Positions 16,450 to 25,335 of a stretch of 64,000 nucleotides of DNA are shown piece after piece (position 1 is the stretch's first letter; each line of letters opens with the position of its first letter). The notes beneath the pieces were generated by a model, which was not told the origin of the DNA, ran no database searches, and was given only the letters and a program-made list of their open reading frames with translations. Location: the NCBI RefSeq assembly GCF_024623455.1, contig NZ_JANIPJ010000022.1, positions 61,369 through 125,368 of the forward strand. The letters are read 5' to 3'. A program made the position numbers and the translations under genes. Origin of the DNA: Paenibacillus soyae (GTDB lineage Bacteria; Bacillota; Bacilli; Paenibacillales; Paenibacillaceae).

Positions 16450-18685
16450 CTTCGTCAAACGCCTATCCTTGAGGGTGAAAATGCTGACGGCGGCGCTTTT
16501 GGCCTTGCTCTTGATCTTGCTGCTCGCCATCCTTCTGCGAGGCGAGGAGCTGACGCCCGCCGCGGCGCTTGAGCTCACCGGCATCGAGAGGAGCGCCTTG
16601 CCCAGGGCGCCGGTGCTCGGGGAGGACGATGCCTGGACGCCGGCGGCGGCGGGAGACGGCTTCGCCGAAGCGTTATCGTCGGACGGCTATGCGTTATCCG
16701 TCCACCCGGCGACCTCGCAGATCGAGCTTCTCGACCGGCTATCCGGCAAGCGGTGGCTGAGCAACCCGTCCGAGGAACAGCTGGCCGAGGAGACGGTGCA
16801 GGGCGCGCTGCTCGACAATTTGAAGTCGCCGTTCGTCCTGACCTACGTCAAGACGGAGGGCAAGGACCAGACGATCCGGCAGCTCGCGAACGTCTCGACT
16901 AAAGGAATAGCCGTCAGCTACCGCAAATCGGATGACGTGCTGCAGGCGAATTACGATTATGCCGATCTGGGTCTGTCGTTCGCGATTCAATACGAGCTGA
17001 CCGAACGGGGGCTGAAGGTTCGCCTGCCGGCTGACGGCGCCCGCGAAGAGGGCGGCTTCGCCATCTTCAGCATCGACCTGCTGCCATACTTCGGGGCGGC
17101 CGCGACGAGCGAGGACGGCTACCTGTTCGTGCCCGACGGCCCCGGCGGCTTGATTAAGTTCGATGTGGAGCGGGTCGGGCTGTCGAGAGGCTATATTCAT
17201 CAGGTGTACGGCTCCGAGCTGACCAATGCGGGCAACTGGTCCCGCAGCGGGGAGCGCCGCGAGAACATCGCTTATCCCGTATTCGGGCTGAAAAGCGGCG
17301 GGGACGCCTACGTCGCGGTGCTGACGCGGGGCGGCGACGCCGCCGTCATCAACGCGATGCCGCCGGGCCTCAAGTCGTCGCGTTACAGCGTCCATTCCGC
17401 CCATCTGTTCCGGGAGGAGTACCTGTACCTGATCGGCAGGGGCGCCACGCCGATCCGCTCCGTGCAGAAGGAGCGGCTGGAGCTGGACCGGGAGGTGGAG
17501 TACCGGTTCCTTCGGGGAGAGGAAGCCGACTACGTCGGCATGGCCGCGTCGTACCGGGATTACTTGGAGGCGGAAGGCCGGCTCGGCGAGCGCCTTCAGC
17601 CGGTGGAGAATATCCCGCTGTATCTGAAGCTGATGGGCGGCAATTACGAGGAAGCGTTCGGCGGCATCCGGTACGCGGCGGCGACGACGTTCCCGCAGGC
17701 GGCGGAAATCGTCGGAGAGCTGAGGGACCGGGGCGTGGCGAGCATGAACGTCGTTTATTACGGCTGGCAGCATGAAGGCGATCACGATCTGTTCGACCGG
17801 CTGCCAATCGAGCCGGCGCTCGGCGGGGAGGAGGAAGCGAAGCGGTTCATCGGCAAGATGGACGAATACGGCTTTCCCGTCCTGTTCGAGGACGATTTCG
17901 TCTGGATGAACGAGTCGGAATCGGTGCTCTCGGGCAAAAACAACGGCATCCGCGGCATCGACGGCACCGTGTTCCTCGACGAGGACTGGTTCATCGCGAA
18001 GCCGGAGCGGACGGTGGCGATGGCTTACGAAACGATCCGCGGGCTGAAGGAAATCGGCGTCTCCGGCATCTTGTACAACTACATCGGCGAGATGGTGTTC
18101 AACGACTACAAAAGCGGCGACGTGACGACGCGGGCCGAAACAGCCGGCATCTACCGGGGGCTGCTGGACTACACGCGGGATACGCTCGGCATGGCCGGCG
18201 TATACCGGGGCAACGATTACGCGATCGGCGGAGCGGGCTTCATCGCGATGCTGCCGAACGAATCCAGCTACGACTTCATGGTCGACGAGACCGTGCCGTT
18301 CTACCCGATGGCGCTGCATGGCCACGTCGATTACACGTTCGGCGACGGCAACCTGCGCAATAACGTCGAGGACGAATTCCTGAAGGCGATCGAATACGGG
18401 GCGCTGCCGTCGTTCTTCCTGTCGTACGAGGATTCCCGCAAGCTGCGGTACTCCCCGTCCAGCTATCTGTTCAGCAGCCAATATGCCAAATGGCTGGACC
18501 GGATCGAGACGGAATACGAGGCGTTCCAGCAGCTGGCGCCCGTGTACGGGCAGCGGATCGCGGATCACGCCAAGCTGGAGGAGGACCGTTACGAAACGGT
18601 GTACGAGGACGGCACGAAGGTCGTCGTCGACTACGGCGACGGAATGTTTCATGTACAGAAGGGGGCGAAGCCGAGTGGACGCTAA
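16442..18685 (+). CDS. DUF5696-type membrane-anchored protein, possible glycosidase-like barrel
   Basis: A 747-residue protein that overlaps the upstream gene by 8 bases. One membrane segment (residues about 13-32, Leu-rich) anchors it, with the rest outside. The N-terminal half is beta-rich (residues 75-380). The second half reads like a TIM barrel: MNVVYYGWQHEGDHD, GFPVLFEDDFVWMNE, DGTVFLDEDWFI and GVSGILYNYIGEMVFNDY, with many acidic residues at strand ends as in retaining glycosidases. I recognise the DUF5696 family from Paenibacillaceae sugar-importer operons; no activity is established. The context suggests a role in polysaccharide handling at the surface. Confidence 0.75.
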   Translation: MVNFVKRLSLRVKMLTAALLALLLILLLAILLRGEELTPAAALELTGIERSALPRAPVLGEDDAWTPAAAGDGFAEALSSDGYALSVHPATSQIELLDRLSGKRWLSNPSEEQLAEETVQGALLDNLKSPFVLTYVKTEGKDQTIRQLANVSTKGIAVSYRKSDDVLQANYDYADLGLSFAIQYELTERGLKVRLPADGAREEGGFAIFSIDLLPYFGAAATSEDGYLFVPDGPGGLIKFDVERVGLSRGYIHQVYGSELTNAGNWSRSGERRENIAYPVFGLKSGGDAYVAVLTRGGDAAVINAMPPGLKSSRYSVHSAHLFREEYLYLIGRGATPIRSVQKERLELDREVEYRFLRGEEADYVGMAASYRDYLEAEGRLGERLQPVENIPLYLKLMGGNYEEAFGGIRYAAATTFPQAAEIVGELRDRGVASMNVVYYGWQHEGDHDLFDRLPIEPALGGEEEAKRFIGKMDEYGFPVLFEDDFVWMNESESVLSGKNNGIRGIDGTVFLDEDWFIAKPERTVAMAYETIRGLKEIGVSGILYNYIGEMVFNDYKSGDVTTRAETAGIYRGLLDYTRDTLGMAGVYRGNDYAIGGAGFIAMLPNESSYDFMVDETVPFYPMALHGHVDYTFGDGNLRNNVEDEFLKAIEYGALPSFFLSYEDSRKLRYSPSSYLFSSQYAKWLDRIETEYEAFQQLAPVYGQRIADHAKLEEDRYETVYEDGTKVVVDYGDGMFHVQKGAKPSGR

Positions 18686-19568
18686 ACAAAAGAAAAGAGC
18701 CGAGCTTCGCTACCACGGCTCCCGGTACGGCACGGGCCTGCTGTTCATGCTTCCTTGGCTGATCGGATTCTGCTCGTTCGTGCTCGTTCCGGTGGGCTGG
18801 TCGCTGTTCATGAGCTTCAACAAAGTGCAGGTCAGCGTCGGCGGCTTCAAATACGATTATATCGGTCTCGAAAATTTCCGCGACGCGTTCCTGAAGGATA
18901 ACGAGTTCCCGGTTCAGCTCATTACCTATTTCCAGCAAATGCTGCTGATGGTTCCGATCATCGTGCTGTTCGCGCTGTTCATCTCGCTGATGCTGAACCA
19001 GAGGTTTCCCGGGCGGTTCCTGTACCGCGCGCTCTTCTTCCTCCCGGTCATCTTCGCCACGGGGCAGGTGCTCTCGGAGCTGTTCACCCAGGAGGTCGGC
19101 GAAATCCCGTTCATCGACCAATACAATCTGGAGCCGCTCGTGGCGGAGTATGTCGGCCAGCAGTTCGCCGAGCCGGTGATGTCGGTGCTCGGCAACGCGG
19201 TGCTGATCCTCTGGTACTCCGGCGTGCAAATCCTGATCTTCGTGGCGGGCTTCCAGACGATTTCGCCGACGATCTACGAAGCGGTCCGCATCGACGGCGC
19301 GACTCCATGGGACAGCTTCTGGAAGATCACGCTGCCGGCCACGGTTCCTTTTATCAGCTTGAACATTCTGTACACGATCATCGATCTGTTCACGTTCCCT
19401 CTTAATCCGGTCATCGCGCATATTCGCGAGAACATGTTCAAGGTCGACACGGGCTACGGGTACGCCAGCGCGCTGGCATGGATCTACTTCGCGTTCATCT
19501 TCGTCCTGATCGCGATCGTGCTCGGCCTGTTCGGCCGCAATATGAAGAAAAGGAGGGCTCGGTCATGA
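18675..19568 (+). CDS. Sugar ABC importer permease (MalF/UgpA-like), second pair
   Basis: A 297-residue permease. I chose GTG 18675, which overlaps the upstream gene by 11 bases and has GAAGGGGG before it; an upstream extension would only read through the DUF5696 gene in another frame. The product begins MDAKQKKRAELRYHG and has six membrane segments, starting with TGLLFMLPWLIGFCSFVLVP. The EAA loop is EAVRIDGATPWDSF near residue 200. This is the second permease pair of the same operon, so the transcript encodes two complete channels. Confidence 0.9.
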   Translation: MDAKQKKRAELRYHGSRYGTGLLFMLPWLIGFCSFVLVPVGWSLFMSFNKVQVSVGGFKYDYIGLENFRDAFLKDNEFPVQLITYFQQMLLMVPIIVLFALFISLMLNQRFPGRFLYRALFFLPVIFATGQVLSELFTQEVGEIPFIDQYNLEPLVAEYVGQQFAEPVMSVLGNAVLILWYSGVQILIFVAGFQTISPTIYEAVRIDGATPWDSFWKITLPATVPFISLNILYTIIDLFTFPLNPVIAHIRENMFKVDTGYGYASALAWIYFAFIFVLIAIVLGLFGRNMKKRRARS

Positions 19569-20548
19569 TACAGGAGCTGAAGCTCGGCATGGCCAAGGCG
19601 GGACGCGGCCTGCATTCGCTCATTTGGAGCCGCAGAGCCCAGAAGGCCAAGCTGATGGTCATCGGACGGAACGTGTCGGACGGCCTGATCGCGAAGCTGG
19701 TCATCTATTTCCTGCTGACGGTCGTCGCGTACCTGTACCTGCAGCCGATTCTGTACATGATCAGCACGATGCTGAAGCCGCTAGCCGACATGTACGATCC
19801 GACCGTTCGCTGGATTCCGCGCCAAGCGACCTTTGAGAACATCGCGAAGGCGTTCGAGGGACTTCAATATCCGAAGGCGCTGCTGGTGACGTCGGCGATC
19901 GCCGTATCGTGCTCGATCATGCAGGTCGCCGTCTGCTCGATGACGGGGTACGCGCTTGCCCGCCTGGCGGTGCCGCTGCGGGCGGTATTCATCGCGCTGA
20001 TCATCCTGACGTTCGTCATACCGCCGCAGGTCATCATTATTCCGCTTTACGTTATTTTCAGCAAGCTGGGGCTGCTTAACACGATATTCGTGTTCCTGGT
20101 GCCGGCGACTCTCGGCCAAGGCGTCAAGTCGGCCTTGTTCATCCTCATCTTCATGCAGTTTTTCCGGTCGCAGCCTCCCAGCCTGGAGGAAGCGGCGAAG
20201 CTGGACGGCGCGTCGACGTTCCGCCTGTTCGCGGGCATTATGCTGCCGCTTGCCCGTTCGGCCTGCCTGGTCGTCTTCCTGTTCTCGTTCATCTGGTACT
20301 GGAACTTGTATTACGAGCCGTCCATGTTCCTGACCAAAGGGTTCACGCCGCTGTCGATCCGGCTCGACATGCTCGAGGAAATCCTGAACCCGACGCTGCT
20401 CGGCAACACGCGGACGATCGTCAATCCGATCACGGAGGGGACGAAGATGGCGGCCGCGTTCATGATCATTCTGCCGCCGATTCTCATCTTCATGGTGCTG
20501 CAGAAGTGGTTCGTCAGCGGCATCGAGCGTACGGGCATCGTGGAATAA
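19565..20548 (+). CDS. Sugar ABC importer permease (MalG/UgpE-like), second pair
   Basis: A 327-residue permease. ATG 19565 overlaps the upstream stop (ATGA) and follows AGGAGG at 19551-19556. A 50-residue N-terminal extension with basic residues precedes the first membrane segment (LVIYFLLTVVAYLYLQPILY). The EAA loop reads EAAKLDGASTFRLF near residue 220. It should pair with the preceding permease and the lipoprotein encoded 146 bases downstream. Confidence 0.9.
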   Translation: MIQELKLGMAKAGRGLHSLIWSRRAQKAKLMVIGRNVSDGLIAKLVIYFLLTVVAYLYLQPILYMISTMLKPLADMYDPTVRWIPRQATFENIAKAFEGLQYPKALLVTSAIAVSCSIMQVAVCSMTGYALARLAVPLRAVFIALIILTFVIPPQVIIIPLYVIFSKLGLLNTIFVFLVPATLGQGVKSALFILIFMQFFRSQPPSLEEAAKLDGASTFRLFAGIMLPLARSACLVVFLFSFIWYWNLYYEPSMFLTKGFTPLSIRLDMLEEILNPTLLGNTRTIVNPITEGTKMAAAFMIILPPILIFMVLQKWFVSGIERTGIVE

Positions 20549-20694
20549 GCGGCGGATGCTCGCGGGAACCGGCAGCTTGAAAGGGGTGATGGGGCAGAGC
20601 GGGAGCGGGAGACAGGGTTCGGACGCAATGGGATTTGATATCGCGTAGAGGGTACGAAGGGGTTACCAGTCCACAATCCAAGAGGAGGAACACT

Positions 20695-22071
20695 ATGAAA
20701 AAGAGGTTCGAGTTAAAAGCGTTATCGGCGGTGCTGCTCATGCTGATGCTGGTCGTGACGGCTTGCTCCGGCGGCAACAACGGGAACGGCAACGGGACGA
20801 ATCAAGCGAGCAGCGCGCCGACGGCGGCCCAGACGGAGGATGGGGAGGAAGCGTCGCCGTCCCCCGAGAACCGCGAGCCGGTCACGCTGAAGATCATTTC
20901 CTGGAAGGACACGTACGGCGAGCTGTACGACATGTTCGAGAAGAAGTACCCGTGGATCACGATCGAGCAAATTCCGGTCAACAGCCAGCCGATCATGGAA
21001 ATTATCGCGTCGCTGGAAGCTGCCGGAACGCCGGCCGACCTGACCGAGATCGACTCCGACCTGATCTCGTTCGATCAAGCCGGGCTGCTTGAGGATTTGA
21101 CGCCATACATCGACCAAGACCCGACGTTTAACGAAACGGAATTTCCGAACGGATTCTTCGATACGATGACGTGGAACGGCAAGAAGCTCGCCGTGCCTAT
21201 GGTCGACGTGCCGATGTGGATTCTCGTCAACAAGGATCTGCTGAACAAGCACGGCCAGGCGATGCCGCCTAACGATTGGACATACGAGGACTTCCGCAAT
21301 ATCGCCAAAGCGATCACCGATCCGCAGGCGGGCGAATTCGGGTTGACGACGCAATCCGAATGGCAGATGCGCCTGCTCAGCACGAAGGCGATCGCCGACG
21401 GCCATGCGGCCAACATTCATTATTTGAACGAAGACATGTCCCAAAGCGTGCTGCACACGCCGGAGGTGCTCGACGACGTCAGATGGCTGCAGGAGTTCGT
21501 GACGAACGACGGCTCGCTGCAAAGCTTCGAAGCGGCGACGGCGGGCGGCGACGTGACGCGCGAATTCATCAACGGCAAGACGGGCTTCGCGATCGGCGGC
21601 GACTGGGTGCTGCCGAACCTGAAGGCGAACGCGAACTTCGAGTGGGACGTTCTGCCGTTCCCTCGCGGCGAGGTTAGCCAGCCGGGCTACACGATCTACG
21701 GACCGCTCGCGATGCTGGCAAGCTCGAAGCACAAGGAAGAGGCGTTCCTGTGGATCAGCTTCCAGTTCTCGAAGGAAGCGCAGAAGTGGAAGATCGACCA
21801 AGGCGCGAACGCGTCGATCATCGATCCGGACATTATGGCGTATTACGACCAGACGCCGATGTGGGAAGGCAAGAACAAAGAGGCGGTCAAACTCGCCAAA
21901 GAAAACGCCTATATCCAGCCCGGCCTTACCGTTCCGGCGTTCGGCGAATACAACTGGAACAACATTCTGAACGAGGTCATCTTCATGGGCGCGGACATCA
22001 ATACGATCGTCCCCGGGACGGAAGCTTGGAACAAGCGGACGCTCGAAGTCAGGGCGGAGCTGGGGCAATAA
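20695..22071 (+). CDS. Sugar-binding lipoprotein of the second importer pair
   Basis: A 458-residue family 1 solute-binding protein. ATG 20695 has AAGAGGAGG upstream. The signal peptide ends with VTAC and lipidated Cys24, followed by a Gly/Asn/Ser-rich linker. Recognisable segments are WKDTYGELYDMFEKKYPWI, FINGKTGFAIGGDWVLPNL and AMLASSKHKEEAFLWISFQF. In contrast to the 980-residue protein in the same operon it has normal length. It probably serves the permease pair directly upstream. It is the last gene of the operon; a strong hairpin follows. Confidence 0.9.
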   Translation: MKKRFELKALSAVLLMLMLVVTACSGGNNGNGNGTNQASSAPTAAQTEDGEEASPSPENREPVTLKIISWKDTYGELYDMFEKKYPWITIEQIPVNSQPIMEIIASLEAAGTPADLTEIDSDLISFDQAGLLEDLTPYIDQDPTFNETEFPNGFFDTMTWNGKKLAVPMVDVPMWILVNKDLLNKHGQAMPPNDWTYEDFRNIAKAITDPQAGEFGLTTQSEWQMRLLSTKAIADGHAANIHYLNEDMSQSVLHTPEVLDDVRWLQEFVTNDGSLQSFEAATAGGDVTREFINGKTGFAIGGDWVLPNLKANANFEWDVLPFPRGEVSQPGYTIYGPLAMLASSKHKEEAFLWISFQFSKEAQKWKIDQGANASIIDPDIMAYYDQTPMWEGKNKEAVKLAKENAYIQPGLTVPAFGEYNWNNILNEVIFMGADINTIVPGTEAWNKRTLEVRAELGQ

Positions 22072-22087
22072 ACGGCGTTAGCCGATC

Positions 22088-22131
22088 GGGCCGGGACCGC
22101 GGCGGATTCCTATCCGCAGGGTTCCCGGCCC
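22088..22131 (+). terminator. Possible terminator hairpin after the large importer operon
   Basis: GGGCCGGGA (22088-22096) pairs perfectly with TCCCGGCCC (22123-22131). An inner stem CGGAT/ATCCG lies in the loop. Only a short CCTTGCGGTTT follows, not a clean T-run, so termination may be partial. Confidence 0.5.
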
Positions 22132-22163
22132 CTTGCGGTTTATATCGATAAGGCGGTGAAGAG

Positions 22164-24548
22164 ATGCGGTTATGGTACGAGAAGCCGGCGGCTTCGTGGG
22201 ACGAAGGCTTGCCGCTCGGCAACGGCCGATTAGGCGCGATCGCGTTCGGGAAGCCATCCGACGAGAGAATCGCCCTCAATGAAGATTCGTTATGGTACGG
22301 CGGACCCCGCAACCGGAACAATCCCGACGCGAAGCGCCATCTGCCTCTCATCCGCAAGCTGCTGCGGGAGGGGAAGCCGGGGGAAGCGCAGCGGCTGGCG
22401 GAGACGGCATTGTCCGGCGTGCCGGAGTCGCAGCGGCATTACGTGCCGCTCTGCGATCTCTCGATTCGCGTCGAGCATGAGGAACGTGCGGTAGAGAGCT
22501 ACGTCAGGGAGCTGCAGCTAACTACTGGCATCTCGCGAGTCCGCTACGAGACGGGAGGGGTCCGTTATGAGAGGGAGCTGTTCGTCAGCTACCCGGATCA
22601 AGCCCTGGTCGCGAGGCTGACTTCCAGCAGCGCCGAAGGGGTGTCTATGAGGCTTAGACTGACCCGCGGGCCGGGCAACCGGTATTACGATGAGCTCATT
22701 CAGGCCGGGCCGGACACGATCGTCATGCGAGGCCACGGCGGAGGCGACGGAGGCGTGGCGTTCCGCGTTTGCCTGAAGGCGGTTGCCGATTCGGGCAAGG
22801 TGAAGGCCGTCGGCGAATATTTGACGGTGGAGGGAGCCGAATGCGTGACGCTGCTGTTGACCGCGGCGACGACTTACCGGTACGACGATCCCGAGAAGGA
22901 GTGTCTCGAGGCGGCGGGGAAGGCGGCGGAGCTGTCCTACGAGGCGCTCCGCATGAGGCATGCCCTGGATGTGCGGGCGTTCATGTCCCGGGTGTCCCTG
23001 GAGCTGGGCGGGGGAGAGGAAGGGACGCAGGCCCTTGGAGCAGCAACGGCTCATGGAGAGGTATCGAGGGTATCGGCGGGGGATGACGCGGCAAATGCCG
23101 AGACCGCTTATTTGCTTCCGACCGACTGCCGGTTGGAACGGCTTCGCGATGGGGGCGAGGATCCCTCGCTGTTCGCTTTGTATTACCAGTTCGGCAGGTA
23201 CCTGCTCGTCGCGAGCAGCCGTCCCGGTTCGCTGCCCGCCAATCTGCAGGGCGTCTGGAACGAGCATATGCAGCCGCCGTGGGACAGCAAATATACGATC
23301 AATATCAACACGCAGATGAACTATTGGCCCGCGGAGGCCGGCAATCTGCCCGAATGCCACGAGCCGCTGTTCGACCACATCGGGCGGATGGCGGAAAATG
23401 GCCGGGTGACGGCCCGCGAGATGTACGGCTGCCGCGGCTTCGTCGCCCATCATAACACCGATCTGTGGGGAGACACCGCGCCGCAGGACGTCTATATGCC
23501 GGCCACGTATTGGCCGATGGGCGCCGCCTGGCTGTGCCTGCATCTATGGGAGCATTACGAATACGGGAGGAGCCGGCCGTTCTTGCGAAGAGTCTACCCC
23601 ATCATGCGGGAAACGGCGGCTTTTTTCGAGGATTTCCTGACGGAGACGGCCTCCGGCCTGCTCGTGACCTCCCCTTCGGTGTCGCCCGAGAATACGTACA
23701 TCTTGCCAGGCGGGGAGCGCGGCATCTTATGCGAAGGACCGGCGATGGACAACCAGATATTGAGCGGCCTCTTCTCGGCCTGCATCATGGCGGCGGATGA
23801 GCTGGGGACGGATTCGGAGCTCGTCCGGCTTTGGAAGGAGCTGAGCGGCCGTCTGCCGAAGCCCGGAATCGGCCGATACGGACAGCTGATGGAATGGATG
23901 GAGGATTACGAGGAGGCCGAGCCGGGGCATCGGCATATCTCGCATTTGTTCGCCCTCTATCCGGGGAACGGCATCGATCCGCGAACGACCCCAGAGCTGG
24001 CGCAGGCGGCGCGGGTGTCGCTCGAGCGGAGACTTGCCCGCGGCGGCGGCCATACCGGCTGGAGCCGGGCATGGATCATTAACCTATGGGCACGTCTCGA
24101 AGACGGCGAGCAAGCTTACGACAACTTGCGGGCGCTGCTCGAGCATTCCACGCTGCCCAACCTGTTCGACAACCATCCTCCGTTCCAGATCGACGGCAAC
24201 TTCGGCGGCACAGCCGGCATCGGGGAGATGCTGCTGCAGAGCCATGCGGGCTGCATCCATCTGCTGCCGGCGCTCCCCGGCGCTTGGCCGAGCGGCCATG
24301 CCCGCGGATTGCGCGCCCGGGGCGGCTTCGAGCTGTCGATCGCCTGGCGGGACGGACGGCTGTCGGAAGCATCGATCCGCGCGGACCGTTCCGCTCCATG
24401 CGCCATTCGGGTCACGGAAGAGGTCGTGGTCGAAGACGGAAGCGGCCATGCCGTTTCGGTCGAGCGGGGAGGAGAGGACACCATCCGCTGGGTCGTCCGC
24501 GCGAGAGAAACGTACCGGCTGATTCGCGCCGATGCTCCGATTTCATGA
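22164..24548 (+). CDS. GH95 alpha-L-fucosidase-family enzyme
   Basis: A 794-residue protein without signal peptide, so intracellular. The N-terminus RLWYEKPAASWDEGLPLGNG and IALNEDSLWYGGPRNR are hallmarks of GH95. The (alpha/alpha)6 barrel carries the expected catalytic set: Asn380 and Asn382 in TININTQMNYWPAE, Glu509 in SPSVSPENTY and Asp677 in QIDGNFGGTAGIGEML. Characterised relatives remove alpha-1,2-fucose, and some act on alpha-L-galactose. It follows the large importer operon by 92 bases, suggesting that the imported glycan may carry fucose or galactose. AAGGCGGTGAAG precedes the ATG. Confidence 0.92.
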   Translation: MRLWYEKPAASWDEGLPLGNGRLGAIAFGKPSDERIALNEDSLWYGGPRNRNNPDAKRHLPLIRKLLREGKPGEAQRLAETALSGVPESQRHYVPLCDLSIRVEHEERAVESYVRELQLTTGISRVRYETGGVRYERELFVSYPDQALVARLTSSSAEGVSMRLRLTRGPGNRYYDELIQAGPDTIVMRGHGGGDGGVAFRVCLKAVADSGKVKAVGEYLTVEGAECVTLLLTAATTYRYDDPEKECLEAAGKAAELSYEALRMRHALDVRAFMSRVSLELGGGEEGTQALGAATAHGEVSRVSAGDDAANAETAYLLPTDCRLERLRDGGEDPSLFALYYQFGRYLLVASSRPGSLPANLQGVWNEHMQPPWDSKYTININTQMNYWPAEAGNLPECHEPLFDHIGRMAENGRVTAREMYGCRGFVAHHNTDLWGDTAPQDVYMPATYWPMGAAWLCLHLWEHYEYGRSRPFLRRVYPIMRETAAFFEDFLTETASGLLVTSPSVSPENTYILPGGERGILCEGPAMDNQILSGLFSACIMAADELGTDSELVRLWKELSGRLPKPGIGRYGQLMEWMEDYEEAEPGHRHISHLFALYPGNGIDPRTTPELAQAARVSLERRLARGGGHTGWSRAWIINLWARLEDGEQAYDNLRALLEHSTLPNLFDNHPPFQIDGNFGGTAGIGEMLLQSHAGCIHLLPALPGAWPSGHARGLRARGGFELSIAWRDGRLSEASIRADRSAPCAIRVTEEVVVEDGSGHAVSVERGGEDTIRWVVRARETYRLIRADAPIS

Positions 24549-24558
24549 ATGAACGAAC

Positions 24559-24599
24559 GGCGGCAGCAGGGACAAGGAAATACGATCCCGACTGCCGCT
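24559..24599 (+). terminator. Weak hairpin after GH95
   Basis: CGGCAG-CA-GGGA and TCCC-GA-CTGCCG form an interrupted stem without a T-run. It may end the GH95 transcript before the TetR promoter. Confidence 0.35.
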
Positions 24600-24662
24600 G
24601 ATTCGTTAATACCGAAGAGTATTTGCCGATTGGGGCGAATACATGAACGTCTGTGTTTTCTA

Positions 24663-24691
24663 TTGACTGTACGTTCAGTCATAAATATAAT
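24663..24691 (+). promoter_or_regulatory. Consensus promoter of the TetR-hydrolase operon
   Basis: TTGACT (24663-24668) and TATAAT (24686-24691) are separated by exactly 17 bases. This is the best sigma-A-type promoter in the window. The spacer contains the inverted repeat listed separately. Confidence 0.85.
24664..24681. promoter_or_regulatory. Probable TetR operator within the promoter
   Basis: TGACTGTACGTTCAGTCA consists of perfect TGACTG/CAGTCA arms around a 6-base centre. It overlaps the -35 box and fills the spacer, as expected for an autorepressor of the gene 56 bases downstream. Confidence 0.75.
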
Positions 24692-24737
24692 GATGACAAA
24701 GACTTCCATTTTACGCCGAGTAGGAGATCACACGTTC

Positions 24738-25322
24738 ATGCCAAGAACCCCGGAAGAAAACGAACGAATACGGAAATCCGCCAAGGAAAACATCCGCGCG
24801 GCCGCCATGGAGGTGTTTATGGAGAAAGGGTACCACGGCGCCGCGATCGACGACATCGCGAAGAGAGCCGGCGTGTCCAAAGGCCTTATGTACAACTATT
24901 ACAAAGGGAAGGAGGAGCTGCTGGCGGCAATGGTGAACAAGCGGATCGACGAGATCAAGGAAGTGATGCAAAGTGCCGCCGCTTTGGGCTCATCGGAGGA
25001 GCAGTTAGCCTACATTATTAACGGAGCGCTTGCCAACGTCGAGCAGCGCCCGCGGGAATTCCGATTTTATCTGCACATGCAAACCCAGCCGGAGGAAGAC
25101 AAGGTGCTGTCCGAATACAGCCAAGTTCTGAACAAGGCGATGGCCCAGCAGTTCGAGGCGCAATGCGGGATGTTCGCCGGACTCGGGGAGAGCGAAGCGC
25201 GCGCTCGCTCCCTCTATTTCTCTTCCAGCCTTCAAGGCGCGATGCTGATGATCGCGACGCTCCCCGGGCATTACTCCGTCGAAAAATTAAAGCAGCAGCT
25301 GATCGAACAATTTTGTCAGTAG
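24738..25322 (+). CDS. TetR/AcrR-family transcriptional repressor
   Basis: A 194-residue regulator. ATG 24738 has TAGGAGAT upstream and gives the usual short N-terminus; ATG 24690 lies within the -10 box and is unlikely. The TetR helix-turn-helix spans residues about 20-65 (AAAMEVFMEKGYHGAAIDDI, then KRAGVSKGLMYNYYKGKEEL). The C-terminal ligand domain is not diagnostic. It lies 13 bases upstream of an alpha/beta hydrolase gene and almost certainly shares its promoter, where the palindrome would allow autoregulation. The ligand is unknown; the hydrolase substrate or a hydrophobic compound is plausible. Confidence 0.92.
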   Translation: MPRTPEENERIRKSAKENIRAAAMEVFMEKGYHGAAIDDIAKRAGVSKGLMYNYYKGKEELLAAMVNKRIDEIKEVMQSAAALGSSEEQLAYIINGALANVEQRPREFRFYLHMQTQPEEDKVLSEYSQVLNKAMAQQFEAQCGMFAGLGESEARARSLYFSSSLQGAMLMIATLPGHYSVEKLKQQLIEQFCQ

Positions 25323-25335
25323 GGGATGGTTATGT

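Noticed and set aside
16739..18652. 637-codon open frame antisense to the DUF5696 gene
   Set aside because: Same shadow pattern; its composition is Val/Arg/His-rich and it fits no family.
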